This document shows, piece by piece, positions 43,960 to 55,650 of a stretch of 64,000 nucleotides of DNA. Every line of letters begins with the position of its first letter. The stretch's first letter is position 1. Made by a program: the position numbers and the translations under genes. The stretch is from Aedes albopictus (lineage: Eukaryota > Arthropoda > Insecta > Diptera > Culicidae), in the NCBI RefSeq assembly GCF_035046485.1, contig NC_085136.1, positions 161,569,963 to 161,633,962 on the forward strand, written 5' to 3'. The notes beneath the pieces were generated by a model. The model was not told the origin of the DNA, ran no database searches, and worked only from the letters and a program-made list of their open reading frames with translations.

Positions 43960-44622
43960 TGCAGACTTATGCAAAATAGTACAACCCAAGTGGCCTTAGT
44001 CCAAGAACTTTACTTTCGTAAGACGAATTTCTATCTAGTAAACCTTGTGAACCCGGTGTTTGCTGCTTTCAGTAAAAATGAAATGGCGAACTCGCGTGTC
44101 ATGCCTCGAGCCTGTGTGCTTGTCAACAACGTAATCGTTGCTACACTTGTCTCTGAATTAACCACCAGAGATGTATGTGCTGTCACAATTGTTGTATTCA
44201 TTCCAATGCATTGGAAACCTCAACAGGAAATACGTCTACTGCTCGGTTTATTTACCGCATGATGAACCATCCCCTTGGGATGCTTTCAAACAAGTCATCG
44301 CATCTTCAAAAGGCCTTCCGCTATTGACAGTAATGCTAGTGCTCACCATATCATCTGGGGCAGCTCACACATTAACTTGAGAGGCTCCAGTTTGATGGAG
44401 TACTTAAGTAGTAAAGTTCTTGGATTACTTAACATAGGCAACCGCCCAACCTTCATGGTAGGTATCTGCTAGAGAAGAAGTGCACTGGAGCATCATATGA
44501 CTATTTGCTGATGGTTATTGGTCTTGAGCCAGTTATTCCGGTATCGAAGTGTTGGGTAAAGCTTCAGATTCACACCTGGACTGCCACTCAGCACAAACAA
44601 TACTGGAATACTTCAGCTGCTA
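43960..44622 (+). pseudogene. R1/LOA-like LINE endonuclease fragment
   Basis: The fragment reads VALVQELYFRKTNFYLVNL, NPVFAAFSKNEMANSRVM, then LNRKYVYCSVYLPHDEPSP, with frameshifts, and NLRGSSLMEYLSS. This is the endonuclease N-terminal half. Two other copies start at the same place at 63100 and 63600. A MITE at 44623-44758 follows. Confidence 0.75.
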
Positions 44623-44758
44623 GTACACAGGGTCAAATATTTGTCCGAAAAGAAACCAATGCTCAAACATCTTGTTTGACTCGTTCAAATTTTTTATTAG
44701 TGTCAAACTGATGTTGTTTCTTGAGTTCTTTCCTTGTCAAATATTTGACCCTGTGTAC
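44623..44758. mobile_element. 136-bp TA-target MITE
   Basis: The ends are GTACACAGGGTCAAATATTT and its exact reverse complement, flanked by TA at 44621-44622 and 44759-44760. No coding is seen. Confidence 0.88.
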
Positions 44759-44765
44759 TATTGGC

Positions 44766-44832
44766 CTTCGAATGAGTGTAATCAGATTTGTACCTTTTAG
44801 AAGGTACAAAACTGATTACACTCATTCGAAGA
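44766..44832. repeat. 30-bp-arm hairpin
   Basis: The arms TTCGAATGAGTGTAATCAG and its complement extend to GTACCTT around a 4-base loop, with two mismatches. It sits 6 bp from the MITE end and may be a separate foldback insert. Confidence 0.75.
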
Positions 44833-44889
44833 GCGTATTCTGCTTAGAGGGTTCGAAAAGTCGGTACAAGATAATACTGGAATAGTTTT

Positions 44890-45200
44890 GAGTCATGTCG
44901 TCAAACAAAATTGTATTGTACTGAGCCATCTCTAGGGATGGCTAAGTATCTAACAAATCTGTCAAAGCAGAATTGCAGCATGCTGGTCAATACATTCACT
45001 TGTCACTGCCGACTCAGCTATCACATGGCAAATATTCAGCCAGCTGATTCATTTGTGTGTGAAAGCTGTGAATCCGATTATGAAACTTTGCGCTACTGCG
45101 TTTCCTGACTTCAAAAACTTGAATCTTCGTGTATTCAGGATGTTCTGTTGTAATAAAGAGCTATGGGATCTTTTTACGGTTTATGCGGTATTACAGTGCT
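44890..45200 (+). pseudogene. R1/LOA-like LINE ORF2 C-terminal fragment
   Basis: SYHMANIQPADSFVCESCES, then DYETLRYC and LNLRVFRMF in shifting frames. This is the Cys-rich C-terminal region of such LINEs. The RT that should lie between it and 44622 is deleted. Confidence 0.5.
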
Positions 45201-46135
45201 CTCTTCTGGGCGCTGTTTGAACCTATTGTGGTACGCTTATGCATATTTTGACAATGTAGATTTTTATACAAGCTAGAGCTGAAGTTTTGAAAATTGCGTG
45301 ATACATTTAAATTTGAAATATCTAATCCTAATCTGAAAATCTTGTGAAAAGCACAGTTCTCTTCAATCATCTTTTTTGTCGCTTGATACATCTCTGTCTT
45401 TCAAAGCTTGAAATCATTTATCAATTTCGTTGCCATCCGGATAGTGTTGTTTCTCTCGTCACTCTATCACAACGTTGCAAAAAGTAAGGGTTGGAGAAAC
45501 AAAAATGATGCGGTAAATGTAGGTACGGTTCTTCTGTTGCGGAAAGTGATAGCCAACGGTTATTACAACGTTTGTCATGTTCTCGTTATCGTGTGGGCAT
45601 CTCATTTCGGTGGAACCAAAATATGCACTTACGCAATAGGTATGCCCCAGACACATGCTGCAATCGGATCTCTCTGAAGCAGCGCAACTTGAACTGATTT
45701 TGGACTCGTCTTCGTTTTTTTTTTTCGCAGTGTTTGGAAGGTAAGCTATGGGTAATCGATCCTCTCTATAATTATCAAACTAGCTTTTCAGCTGGCGCTT
45801 CGACCAACGAAGTTCATCGAATCAAATCGTGGGCATGCTTTGCATTTTTCAACGAAACCGGTTCTGTGTGCTTCTATTTAAGATTGATGCTGGAAACAAT
45901 GTTATGGAGTAGTGCTGTGGAACATGAGATTGGCACCTTTTTGCTAACTTAGCCTACCCTTAGACTTAACCTTTTCACTTTCAGTACAAATATCTATGTG
46001 ACATTTGCGTTCAATTGCAGCATCATGATTGCACCAATCCAACTCATTGAAGGCAATTATTTGCCAATCGTGATAGAACATTATTAGCGTTGGCGCAACT
46101 ATTAGAGACGCCTGGGCGCTGAAGCGGTAGGAACG
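45200..46135. other. Intergenic sequence without a recognised gene
   Basis: Several open frames of 60-90 codons exist on both strands at 45408-45952. None resembles a known family or has a splice pattern I can defend. Confidence 0.4.
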
Positions 46136-46139
46136 GATT

Positions 46140-46580
46140 CCTTCAGCAAATTCTCCTGAGATTCTTTTGTAAAATCATCCATGGATTGCTACAGAAACTC
46201 CTCCAGAGTTCCATGAGTTTCCTCAGAAAATGCTCCATAGATTCTTTCAGATAGCTATCCTGAGATTCCTTCAAAAAATCATCGACGGATTCCTAAAAAA
46301 AAATCCAGCAATTTCTTTCAGAAAACCAAAATGTCAAAATTCCATCAGATATTTTACAAAGGATTTCTTTAGCACATCAGATTTCTTTATCAGAAGTTTT
46401 TTCAAGATTTTTTTTCGAAATTCTTCAATATAATCCTTAAGATAATCTTCCAGAGATTCATGAAAAAACTATAAAATTGTTATTAGAAATTCTTCCAGGA
46501 TTTTTTTTCAGAAATTTCTACTATGGATATTTTCAGAAATTACTCCAGAAATTCATACATAAAGTTTTCGGGTCATTTCG
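46140..46580. repeat. Degenerate GAATTYCTCC-type minisatellite
   Basis: Units such as CTCCAGAGTTCCATGAG and TTCTTCCAGGATTTTTTTTC repeat with drift. It has the same texture as 38255-38800 and 50280-51750. Confidence 0.65.
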
Positions 46581-46584
46581 GCAG

Positions 46585-47350
46585 TCAAGTTCGCAGATTG
46601 TGAACAATCCTAAACATAACTTAGTATTGGTATTGATCTTCTACCACACTGTCTGTGCTTCTACTGTCAGATCGGTGTAACACGCTAACACGGAGACAAA
46701 TTTCGTTCGTTTGAAACAAAAATATTCATGTTTATTCGGTAAACTGATAAAATATTTAAAACTAAAATATTAATTTTTTAAACTAACTCAATTATATATT
46801 GATTTCTACAATACCCAATGAAGAGTCCCCTGTTCCGCCGTCGAGAACATAAACAAAACTCTCAAGTTCCAGCTGCAGCACCAAACAAGATTTCCTCCTG
46901 CAAAAAAAAAAGTTTCCACGAAATCCCATTGATTTCCGAAGCGTATGTTATCTACATGATGTTGGCATTGAAAGTACCACGCGGGTGGTGGGTTTTCCTA
47001 GAGAAGGAAATGACTTTGTAAATTAAATCGGAAAACATATATTTCCGTAGGGCCGACCTGCCACAAAAAAACAATTTTTTTACATTTGTTTCTAACATAA
47101 CCTGTCGGAAGATGCATGTTTGTTTCAAACATGGATTAAATTTGCTTCAAATGTGACGTTCGATTTGCTCCAAACAGTTTTATTTTTGTTGCCAGAACAA
47201 ATTGACAATTTATTTGAGTTAACCTGAAATATTTTTGATTTTACCATGCTTTTTTCTGCGTGAAATTTACACAAATGACAAATTACACGGAAAAAAGTAC
47301 GCGTTAATGAATATTATTGGGTATCCGATTGGAACATGATTTTCTTCGGT
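46585..47350 (+). mobile_element. I-type LINE fragment split by a 570-bp insert
   Basis: 46585-46690 matches the inverse of 29368-29245 (TTCGCAGATTGTGAACAATC, GTCAGATCGGTGTAACACGC). 47263-47350 matches the inverse of about 29235-29170 (AAATTACACGGAAAAAA). The sequence between them (46691-47262) starts CACGGAGA and ends TCTGCGTG and is absent from the larger copy, so it is a later insertion. Confidence 0.65.
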
Positions 47351-47905
47351 ACCGTAAACCAGGGTCAAATTGATCAGCATGGTGAAAGTGACCATTCGTG
47401 TACTGCGATGTGATTCCATATAAAAAATTTCAAAACGTTGTAATGATCTTAAACTTCCTACCTCATCTAGTTCATAAATGGACCTGCTTGGTGGTCTAGT
47501 GGCTTCCGCTTTTGAATCGTATGCAGAAGGTCGGTTCAATCCCTGGCCCGTCCCTTTCATCATACTTTGTATCGTTCATCTACTTTCTCTCTTCTCTACA
47601 TATCTATCACCTTACGAACACTATAAAAATCCCCTATCCATGGATCGCATCACCGACCCAACGGTGACTCCCAGATCTCCCATCCTTTTCGTCTAACAAA
47701 TACCCCAGTCCATGCTGGTTGTAGGGATGCAGAGGTGTTCTCGGTTACTGCTCAACAGCACAATTGTGCTGGTTCGTCACGAAAGGGATATACAACTCAT
47801 GTATATTCATATGTTCATCATATGTTCATAGCCATCGCTAGAGCCAGAAAAAAACTTCCTCAGCACAGTCAGTGTATATAACGCCTACAAGGTATGCAAC
47901 CAAAG

Positions 47906-48479
47906 CACAGACAAACAGACATATTACTTAGAAGAAATTTGTTTCGAAAACATTGTTTGGCATCTCAGTAGCACCCTCTATATATTGTGGATTCACCGGC
48001 TATTTGTATTCTACCGGTTACTTGAGAAGCCGTTACAAAATAGCCGTTTTCATATAAAAGTAAACTTGATTGTCAAAAAATGAATGTCGCTGAATAGCTA
48101 GTGGCAACGAGGAATAGCGCATACAATAAAAATGTTTAACCCTTATGTAGCCGGCAGGGTATCCGGGTACCCAGCACCCATTTAAAATACACGGTGTAGA
48201 AAAAAGCAAAAAGTTTGCCGGCCACATAACGGTTAAAAACATTTTTAAGTTACTCTTTTTATAAAACGGCTACTTTGCAGGCCATACGGGTTCATGATTG
48301 AGTCATTTATGTAAACATTGATCGGCGTCGCGTTCATTTCTCTCCGAAATTTAGAGGTGATGCAGGCACATCAGCGCCACATGACACATGCGAGCACAGT
48401 CCGAACCACACTTTATTTTTAAAATGACCGTTAAATCGTGCGACGATTGCGATTTGAGTAATATGTCTGTTTGTCTGTG
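47906..48479 (-). mobile_element. CACAGACAAACAGACATA-family MITE, copy 4 (rearranged inside)
   Basis: The terminal repeats are present, and ACCAAAG is duplicated on the left (47899-47905) and directly after the right end. From about 47982 to 48288 the usual interior is replaced by other DNA, which itself holds a TTAA element at 48140-48232. Orientation is opposite to copy 5. Confidence 0.88.
48140..48232. mobile_element. 93-bp piggyBac-like MITE
   Basis: TTAA lies at 48136-48139 and 48233-48236. The ends are CCCTTATGTAGCCGGC and, on the other strand, CCGTTATGTGGCCGGC. A CCC start with TTAA target fits piggyBac-type elements. Confidence 0.75.
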
Positions 48480-48504
48480 ACCAAAGCGAACTGTGCCCCT
48501 TGAC

Positions 48505-48885
48505 CACAGACAAACAGACATACCACTCAAATCGCAATCGTCGCACGATTTAACGGTCATTTTAAAAATGCAGTGTGGTTCGGACTGTGCTCGCATGTGT
48601 CATGGTGGCGCTGCTGTGCCTACACCACCTCTCAATTTTCGAGAGAAATGAACGCGACGCCGATCAATGTTTACATAAAATGACTCAATCATGAACCTTC
48701 ATTCATGTTTTATGAATGGGTAATGCCACGAGGGAGTCGTCACCTGCTAAATTGTTACATCGAACCGAGGGAAACAACACCTGCAAATGAATGCTTCGGA
48801 TTGAGCATTATAGAGGGTGCTAGTGAGATGCCAAACGATGATTTTGAAACAAATTTCTTCTAAGTAGTATGTCTGTTTGTCTGTG
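48505..48885 (+). mobile_element. CACAGACAAACAGACATA-family MITE, copy 5 (uninterrupted reference copy)
   Basis: 381 bp with complete terminal repeats and a perfect 7-bp duplication CCTTGAC (48498-48504, 48886-48892). No insertion is present, so it serves as the reference for the other copies. It contains no open frame of note. It begins about 26 bp after the end of copy 4. Confidence 0.95.
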
Positions 48886-49271
48886 CCTTGACCTTCATAG
48901 TATTCACCACACAATCTATCACCTTACGAACACTATAAATATCCCCTATCCATGGATCGCATCACCGACCCAACGGTGACTCCCGGTGCTGGTTGTGGGG
49001 ATGCAGAGGTGCTCTCGGTCTTTAGTAGCAACAACTAGCACACTCTAACATTCCTATCCTTTCCCAACTGGCTATAAGGACATGGCCGGCCCCATTATTG
49101 ATCGAAAATGTATGAGCTGCTTAAATTGTAGTTTAAGAATAAGTGGAGTGTCCCAGCCCTTATTCATTTGGATTTCAGTGCAATAGGTACCAGCTCAGAT
49201 CAATCACGGAGGAGCAACCATTGACATGTATATTCAGATTTGGTCGTTTTACCTCATCTAGTTCATAAATG

Positions 49272-49417
49272 TCTAGAGGTCAGTGTAGGTTATCAATTTA
49301 AAAAAGTTAGTTATGCCTTTTTTTAGGATTTTTTAATGTTTTTTTTTTTCACTTAGCTGAAATCATTGCTACTAAAAATCGATTGCCACTAGGACTTCCC
49401 GTAAATTTTCTGTTTTA
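49272..49417. other. Spacer, no feature
   Basis: Low-complexity T-rich DNA after the SINE-like unit. Nothing recognised. Confidence 0.5.
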
Positions 49418-49609
49418 CAGTCAAACCTCCATGATTCGATATTGAAGGGACCATCGACTCATGGAAATATTGAGTAGTGGAACTGAAACCTTTGGAAAGC
49501 TGTTTCTAGAACCATCATAGTAACCTAGAAATTATTTTTAAGTATGGAAAAATTTACTTCCATGAGTCGATATAGTGTCAAGGAACATCGACTCATGGAG
49601 ATTCGTCTG
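49418..49609. mobile_element. 192-bp TA-target MITE
   Basis: The ends are CAGTCAAACCTCCATGATTC and, on the other strand, CAGACGAATCTCCATGAGTC, with TA on both sides. CATCGACTCATGG occurs on both arms. Confidence 0.8.
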
Positions 49610-49904
49610 TAAAATTTTTGTGGAGCCTTGGCTGGGAAGCTATGTAGCGCGAATAAGTTAAAAAAAAGTTCATTTTTTGCTGAAAGTCATTTATTGTGAT
49701 AGAAATCACTTTATTTCAAGAAAATGACCTACCTTTAAGGCGTTAAGGAGGTTATTGCAAAATTTAATTTTGCATTTTAACAGTCAAATTCAATAGCTGT
49801 AAGAGTTTTTAAGAGCGTTATACGGGTTTAGAAGAGCAAAATTAAGCGGAAAAGGCAATTTTCCTTTCTAACCGATGCTTAAGGTGAAGATATGACGAAG
49901 CCAC

Positions 49905-50075
49905 ACCTCGAATTTTCAAGAGCACAAATTTGAAGAACCAAATGACGGATTGCACTGAAAAGTTGATCGATTGGTCACCACCAGCGGCTGATGAATCGAT
50001 CAACTTTCAGCGTTTTGCGATATTTGGTTCTTCAAGTTTGTGCTTTGAAAATTCAAGGTGTGGCTTCGTTCTATA
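49905..50075. mobile_element. ~170-bp hairpin element
   Basis: The arms start TGACGAAGCCACACCT and are inverted over about 50 bp (TTTGAAGAACCAAAT, GATCGATT). They surround a short core. The target duplication is unclear. Confidence 0.65.
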
Positions 50076-50279
50076 TTCAACTAGTTTAAAAGTTGTTTTA
50101 AAGTGATCAATTTGACCCCGGATTACGGTACTTTCACCACCTCTTCACCACTGTTCTGCACATCAGTATTATGCTTTTGGTTGAAATCTGAAGTGACCGG
50201 CGGTGCGAAAATTGATTTCGAACCTAATTAAAATGTCGCAACTCAATTTGGCATTCGGCCAAATAACCGGACACCGCCC

Positions 50280-51750
50280 ATAAGAATTTCTTCAGAAATT
50301 TCTCCAAGAATTCATTTAGGAAGTTTTCCATTGATTTCTTATGAAACTTCGAAAATCCTTCTGAAGGCATCAGCATTTTCTCTAGAAGTTTTATATTTCT
50401 ATATTATTGAAATTTTCTCAGCTCTAGGCTGGTTCATCTCTGCATTAAGAAATTCTTTTAAAGCTTGTTTCATAAATTCTTTTACTAGCGTTTTTTTTTT
50501 CAGAGAATATTCTTTCAGCAATTCGTGCAGATATTTTTTTCACGAACTTATCCAGAGATTTCCTGGGTAATTTCTACAAGGATTTAGATGAAATTAATCG
50601 TAGGAATGTCTACAAGTTTTTTCTTTCTAATTACTTCAGAAAATCATCCAGAAAATCCAGCATGAATTCCTCCAAAGATTCTTGAATTATTACTTCCAGT
50701 GATTCAAGCACAGACAATCACAATTCTAGCAGCAATTCCTCCACAGATTCCTGCTGAAATTTGTATAGATTCAGAAGTTCCAGAAGTATTCCTCCTTACA
50801 TTTCCCCAGAAATTCCTCCAGCATTTACTCCAAGGGCATCTAGGCTTTTTTCTACGGATTCAAACATTTCCCTAGAAATGTCTTCAGGAGCTTTTCTAAA
50901 GCTTCTCTATATTTTTTCAAGTTTCGCTAGGCATTTCCCAAGATGATTCCCTGGAGTTTCTCCAGAAATTTCTGCTAAAAATCCTTTTGAAATTCCTTCT
51001 GAAATTTCCCTAGGATTTTTTTTAAAAATACCTTTAGCGATTTTTACAGGAATTAGACTGGAGATTCTTCTAAGAACTCTTTATGATTTTTTATAGTAAT
51101 TCCTACATGGATTCCTTCTGAAATTTCTTCAGAAATATCTTCAGGGACTCTTTCAGTATTTCAAGGGGTCATTTATGAATTTCCGCCAGGAATTTATTCA
51201 AAAGTTGTTCCGTAGATTTTTCTTCATAAAATTTCGCCATCTTTGAAAAAAAATCTGCGCATATTGCTCCATTAGTTCCTCCATAAATTCCTTTAGAAAT
51301 TCCTTCAAGAATTCCAGCAGAAAATCCAACAAATGTTTTTTTAGGATGCTCCTGCGATTCCGTCAGAAATATTTGCTGGAATACCTTCATAGATTTCTAT
51401 ATATAGATTTTTCAGCAGATCTTTCTGAAATATCATAAAATAATAATTAGGATGAATCATTAAGGATTTTTAGAATCCCCGAACTGAGTCCCTGGACAGA
51501 AGATACCTGTGGAGATTCATGGAAAAAAATTCTTGAAAAATCCCTGAAAGAACTCCTGGAGATACCTCAGAAGAAATGCTTCGAAAAATTTCTTGTAATA
51601 TTTCTCAAGATATGAGTGGAAAGCTAGCTGAAATTTTTGAAAACCATATTCCTGAAGAAATACTTCAAGGAAACAAGTAAATTTCATAAGGATTTTTATT
51701 AACTTCCAAAAGAAATACTAGGATGAACTGAAGAACCCTCTGCAGGTACT
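50280..51750. repeat. 1.47-kb degenerate GAATTYCTCC-type minisatellite
   Basis: The longest block of this repeat in the window, with drifting units such as ATTTCTTCAGAAATTTCTCC and CAGAAATTCCTCCAGC. The same repeat resumes at 56540, so the 51759-56531 element was inserted into it. Confidence 0.75.
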
Positions 51751-52425
51751 CCTATTACACGGTCCGACAAAAAATCAACTTTTGTTCTGCCCAGCTCTAA
51801 ATTTCATTTTTTCTGATTGCTCCCGACTAGAAACTCATAAATCTGAAGTTTTGACCCTCCCCCTCCTGGGAGTTTTAAAATTTTGAAAAATCGAAAAATT
51901 TCGAGGTTTTTTGATCGCCATTTTGGCTAAATGCACGATATCGAAAAAGTAAAAGGTTGACCACGGAGCTTTAGGGGTTGTGCAACTACCAACAAAATTT
52001 CACGAAGATCCGTCAAGCCATTCTCGAGAAACGGTGTTTTTACGAAATGATGTTTTATAGATTTCTTATATTGCAAGCAAAGAATTCAACTACTATATGG
52101 CACAATTGCTGATTTAACCATGCCATTTAGCATCATGGTGTCTTCGAGGAAGTTTTTCAGTACAATAACGTGCTTCTTTTAACCTGTTGGTAAAAATGAT
52201 CAACGATTTCCTATCATGTAACCTTCAAAATATAGCACTAGATTTTATCGAGTTCTTTTTGTAGCTCTAGTAATTAAGCTTTTAATGCAAGTACTTCAGA
52301 ACATTTGCCTCATACTTGGGGAAAAAGTTCGCATGTGATAAAAGATAGTTGATTGGTAAAAAGTCCATTTATTTCAAGTTAATTTATGTTTATCCTTTAC
52401 CTATAGCAAGAATGTCAGAAAGATA

Positions 52426-52942
52426 GGGTAATTGATCCGATCATGGAGGAGTTAAGCACTGGGTTCATGTTTAAACCACAATTATATCGCCCCAAGCAAA
52501 CTTTTTACATGGATTGAATTGAAAATAATAAAATCCATCCTTAATCTACGGAAAAATAACGAAATATTGCCACTTTGATGTTGTTATGAGCATTTTATTC
52601 GTTTTTATCTGAAAGAACATTGTGTTCCTAATGTTGCGGTATGTGTTCCTAATGTTGCGGTATTTTGTTCCTATTGTTGCGGTATCCCATTGAAATCATA
52701 TGGGATACCGCAACATTAGGAACACTACCGCAACAATAGGAACACAGCAGCAAACACATTTAGGAAAATATTTTTTTAAAATAGGTTTTTGGGCAAATCT
52801 TAAGCAAACAAATGGTGCAATCTCATAATTTAAGCACCATACATCTATTAAAAATACCTTTTGGTAACATTTCAGTCGAAAAAGTGCTCAATTGCCATTA
52901 CCGCAACAATAGGTACTACCACAACGATGGGAACAATTACCC
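52426..52942. mobile_element. 517-bp TA-target element with GTTCCTATTGTTGCGGTA repeats
   Basis: The ends are GGGTAATTG and, on the other strand, GGGTAATTGTTCC, flanked by TA. The motif TTCCTAATGTTGCGGTA occurs several times in both orientations, giving a central palindrome at about 52620-52745. Confidence 0.75.
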
Positions 52943-52944
52943 TA

Positions 52945-54750
52945 CTTTCGCTTGATACACTGAAAGCCGAAAAAATTCCCTATAGCATCAAAATGTGTTT
53001 TTTTTATTTGGATCTCAATATCATTATTCGCCATCTTAAATCGATTTAAACGTGATTTGGTTGACGATACTTTTTTATTCGTAAGTTTATGATTTTTTGT
53101 TTCATTTATTTTTTTTGAACATCCCTACACTTTTATCTTTTTTCTTAAAGCCAATTTAAGTTCTCATTGTTTGAGTGAAAAACATTTTGAGATTTTGTGA
53201 TTACTGTTGAAATGTTTCGATATTTTAATATTCTTTAGGAAAATTTCACTTTGCTTTTTCATTTGCTACTTGTGGAAAAATAATGCTAGTGTTTAATTCC
53301 GCAAAACTATTTTATGATGATAGCATGATTGGGGCAAATTTTGAAATATGTAAATTGTCGCTATTTAATACAAAAGAAACAATGACATCTGAGAGGTCAC
53401 CAAACATAAATTTTTGAATGATAAAAAATGAAATACGCTTCAGAAGACATCATATTAGTTATTTATGTAACAATTTGCAATATGATGAGTGCTGTAAAAA
53501 TCGAGTATTGCAACGAGTTGCATACATTTTTTGCAAAGAAAAAAATGTCATTTGAATATAATCGTTTCCATCAACATCATCGTGCTTCGCTGTGGTTGAA
53601 TAGGAATGGCTACGTGCTCAATCTTGCTGAACACAAAATTTGAATCAAGCATGCCGTGCTATAACCGTCACAGTTTTTCAAGCTCTAGCCGTAGAAACTG
53701 AGGTTGTCAATGAAACAATTGCATTATGACTCATAATGTAATCGAAATGAGTTGCATTATGAACCATAATGCATCGTGGTATCGTGCGGAAAAGTAGGCC
53801 GTTACCTTACCGAAACGGCAAGTATTAAAAATATATTCAGATATGCTTATCAATCCTTGCTATCAGATATAAAATACAAAAATATTCAAACTATACCCTG
53901 CCCTAAGTCGGGGATGGGTATTAGAGGGTTGGAATTAATTACTGTAATGTCAACATAAAAATAAAATATGATCTAATATTTTTCAATGAACGACAAACCC
54001 ATCAATTATAGCGTCTACTACATTGGTTCCCTGTGGAATGGCTGAATTTCAAAAAAATATGAGCTTTTGCACAAGTTCACTTATTTGGCGTTTGGGCGGT
54101 GCACACAGAATGTGTTTGTTTTCATGGACATCTAGATAACACGGCTCCGCACGTTTCAGCGCCGTATCTATAGCTTAACTAAAAGCTTTACACATCAACC
54201 AACAACTAACTATTAAGTCTATGTCTAAACTATTAGATTTAGCTATGTTGTCAATATTGTGTAGAATTAAGGAGTTTTTAATAATACAATTTAAAAAAAG
54301 TTTTTCTTGGGTTTCTTCTAAAAATGGTTTATTTTTGGCACTTCTTAGCTTATGATGGTTCAAGTGGATTTTAAATTTATTAGTATTGTTCAAAAGAATT
54401 AATTTGCAGTTTTTAATGACGAAGAAACTAAAAAAAAGGTTTTTTTTTGTTTAAGGCGATTAAGTAAATTTTGAGATTATGGTATTTTTCGTATAAAAAT
54501 GGTCATAATTACGAAAACAAAATAAAAGGATACGAGATTTAAGTCTTAAACACAAATGTATGATATTACAAGTATAAAAAGTATTCAGAGATTTGTGGAA
54601 CATTCATTGCTCTATATAAAAAAAAACAAGTTGATAATTTGATCCTAAGAAAAATTTGGACCTCCAATATTGAAAAAAGGATAAAAAATTTGAAGAAACT
54701 TCTACATTTTTGCATATATCAAAAACTTATAATTTGGCCGTTTGTTTTCA
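52945..54750. other. AT-rich core of the 4.8-kb element, no gene
   Basis: About 70-75% A+T by eye. A palindromic cluster TTGCATTATGA.CATAATGCA lies at about 53718-53772. Short open frames here have no family resemblance. Confidence 0.5.
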
Positions 54751-54753
54751 TGG

Positions 54754-55650
54754 GTTTCGTAGCCGAACGGTTATCGGCGTCAGTCGTTTAGGTGTTTCGT
54801 AAGCCTCGGAGTGTGGGTTCGATTCCCGCTCCAGTCGGGGAAAACTTTTCGTCAAACGGAAAATTCTCCACTGGGCCACTGGGTGTTATGTGCACACTTA
54901 GAATAAATTACAGTATTCGGTGAAAAAAATCACCGAAACTGGTCTGTAAACAAGCAAACTACAGTATTACGGCGAAATCGATGAAATAGCAGGAGAAAAT
55001 CGGTGAAATCTAAGAAATCACCGAAGAACCGGTGAAATCAGACAAATTTACAGGAGACCTGTGAATATTTTACCGAACAGATCGGTGATGGGACTATTTT
55101 ACCGTACTACAGTAAAATGCGTTTGACAGCCACGCCGGCAGCTTCGAGCGTCAGTTCTATTACAATTTGCGCATCATCTCCAAGCAAGACTCTCTTGTAC
55201 AGTGGCAGCAAGTGTGGTTCCTGATCAGAAGGCCATGTATTCAGTCCCATCATCGACGTTTTTTATGAAAATATTGTTTTTTGTGCTCGCATAAAATCGC
55301 CGTAAATTTGTAAAATTTACCGTACGTTCAGTGACATTGAGAATTTGTTTGTAAACAAACATACCGAACGTTCTGCGATTTTTACGGTAAATTTGTAAAA
55401 ATTACCGAACTTTCCGGTAATTTTGACAGATGCATTTTCCTGAGATTCGCATTACGTTCGGTGGTTTGAAAAATCACCGAACTTTTTACCGCACGTTCAG
55501 CTGTTGAGATTACGGTAAAATTTTACCGTAATCCGTCATTTTTTCTAAGTGTGTGTGTTGTCCGTTGTCGAATGTTTGTATTGTTCAGTCTGTAGAGGCC
55601 GCAAGGTCGAAGACGGTGTAATTGTCTTTTTTCTTAATCTATTGCTTTTG
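54754..55650 (+). mobile_element. tRNA-derived SINE split by a MITE
   Basis: The head has A box TAGCCGAACGG (54760-54770) and B box GTTCGATTC (54817-54825) in a tRNA-like context. It is followed by GGGCCACTGGGTGTTATGTG, then an insert (about 54892-55552), then TGTGTTGTCCGTTGTCGAATG and a T-rich end. It resembles tRNA-related SINEs of mosquitoes. It is not a functional tRNA gene because the 3' acceptor half does not pair. Confidence 0.7.
54893..55552. mobile_element. ~660-bp inverted-repeat element nested in the SINE
   Basis: The ends are CACACTTAGAATAAATTACA and, on the other strand, CACACTTAGAAAAAATGACG, then GATTACGGTAAAATTTTACC-type palindromic blocks. Inside, ATTCGGTGA, TTACGGTAA and TTTACCG motifs recur in both orientations. 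Confidence 0.7.

Larger units (their letters stand above)
47481..49250 (+). mobile_element. tRNA-headed SINE-like retroposon with 21-bp target duplication, split by two MITEs
   Basis: A perfect 21-bp direct repeat flanks it (47460-47480 and 49251-49271, starting ACCTCATCTAG). Its head has a pol III A box TGGTCTAGTGG (47492-47502) and a B box GTTCAATCC (47534-47542). Its 3' end is CGTTTT. Without the two MITEs it is about 800 bp. A block of about 70 bp (CACCTTACGAACACTATAAA onward) occurs twice, at 47612 and 48920. Long duplications and a tRNA-like head are marks of SINEs copied by LINE machinery; Feilai-type is only a guess. Confidence 0.75.

Noticed and set aside
45408..45952. Two adjacent plus-strand open frames as exons of a gene
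   Set aside because: A pyrimidine tract and CAG at about 45715-45730 look like an acceptor, but no partner donor with matching phase and no family resemblance were found.
47481..47560. A tRNA gene
   Set aside because: Promoter boxes are present, but the unit is flanked by a 21-bp duplication together with 800 bp of other sequence, so it is the head of a retroposon.
50280..51750. CRISPR-like array
   Set aside because: Repeats are degenerate, without constant spacers, and the window is clearly eukaryotic.
54754..54840. A tRNA gene
   Set aside because: A and B boxes are good, but the acceptor stem does not close and SINE-type sequence continues directly downstream.
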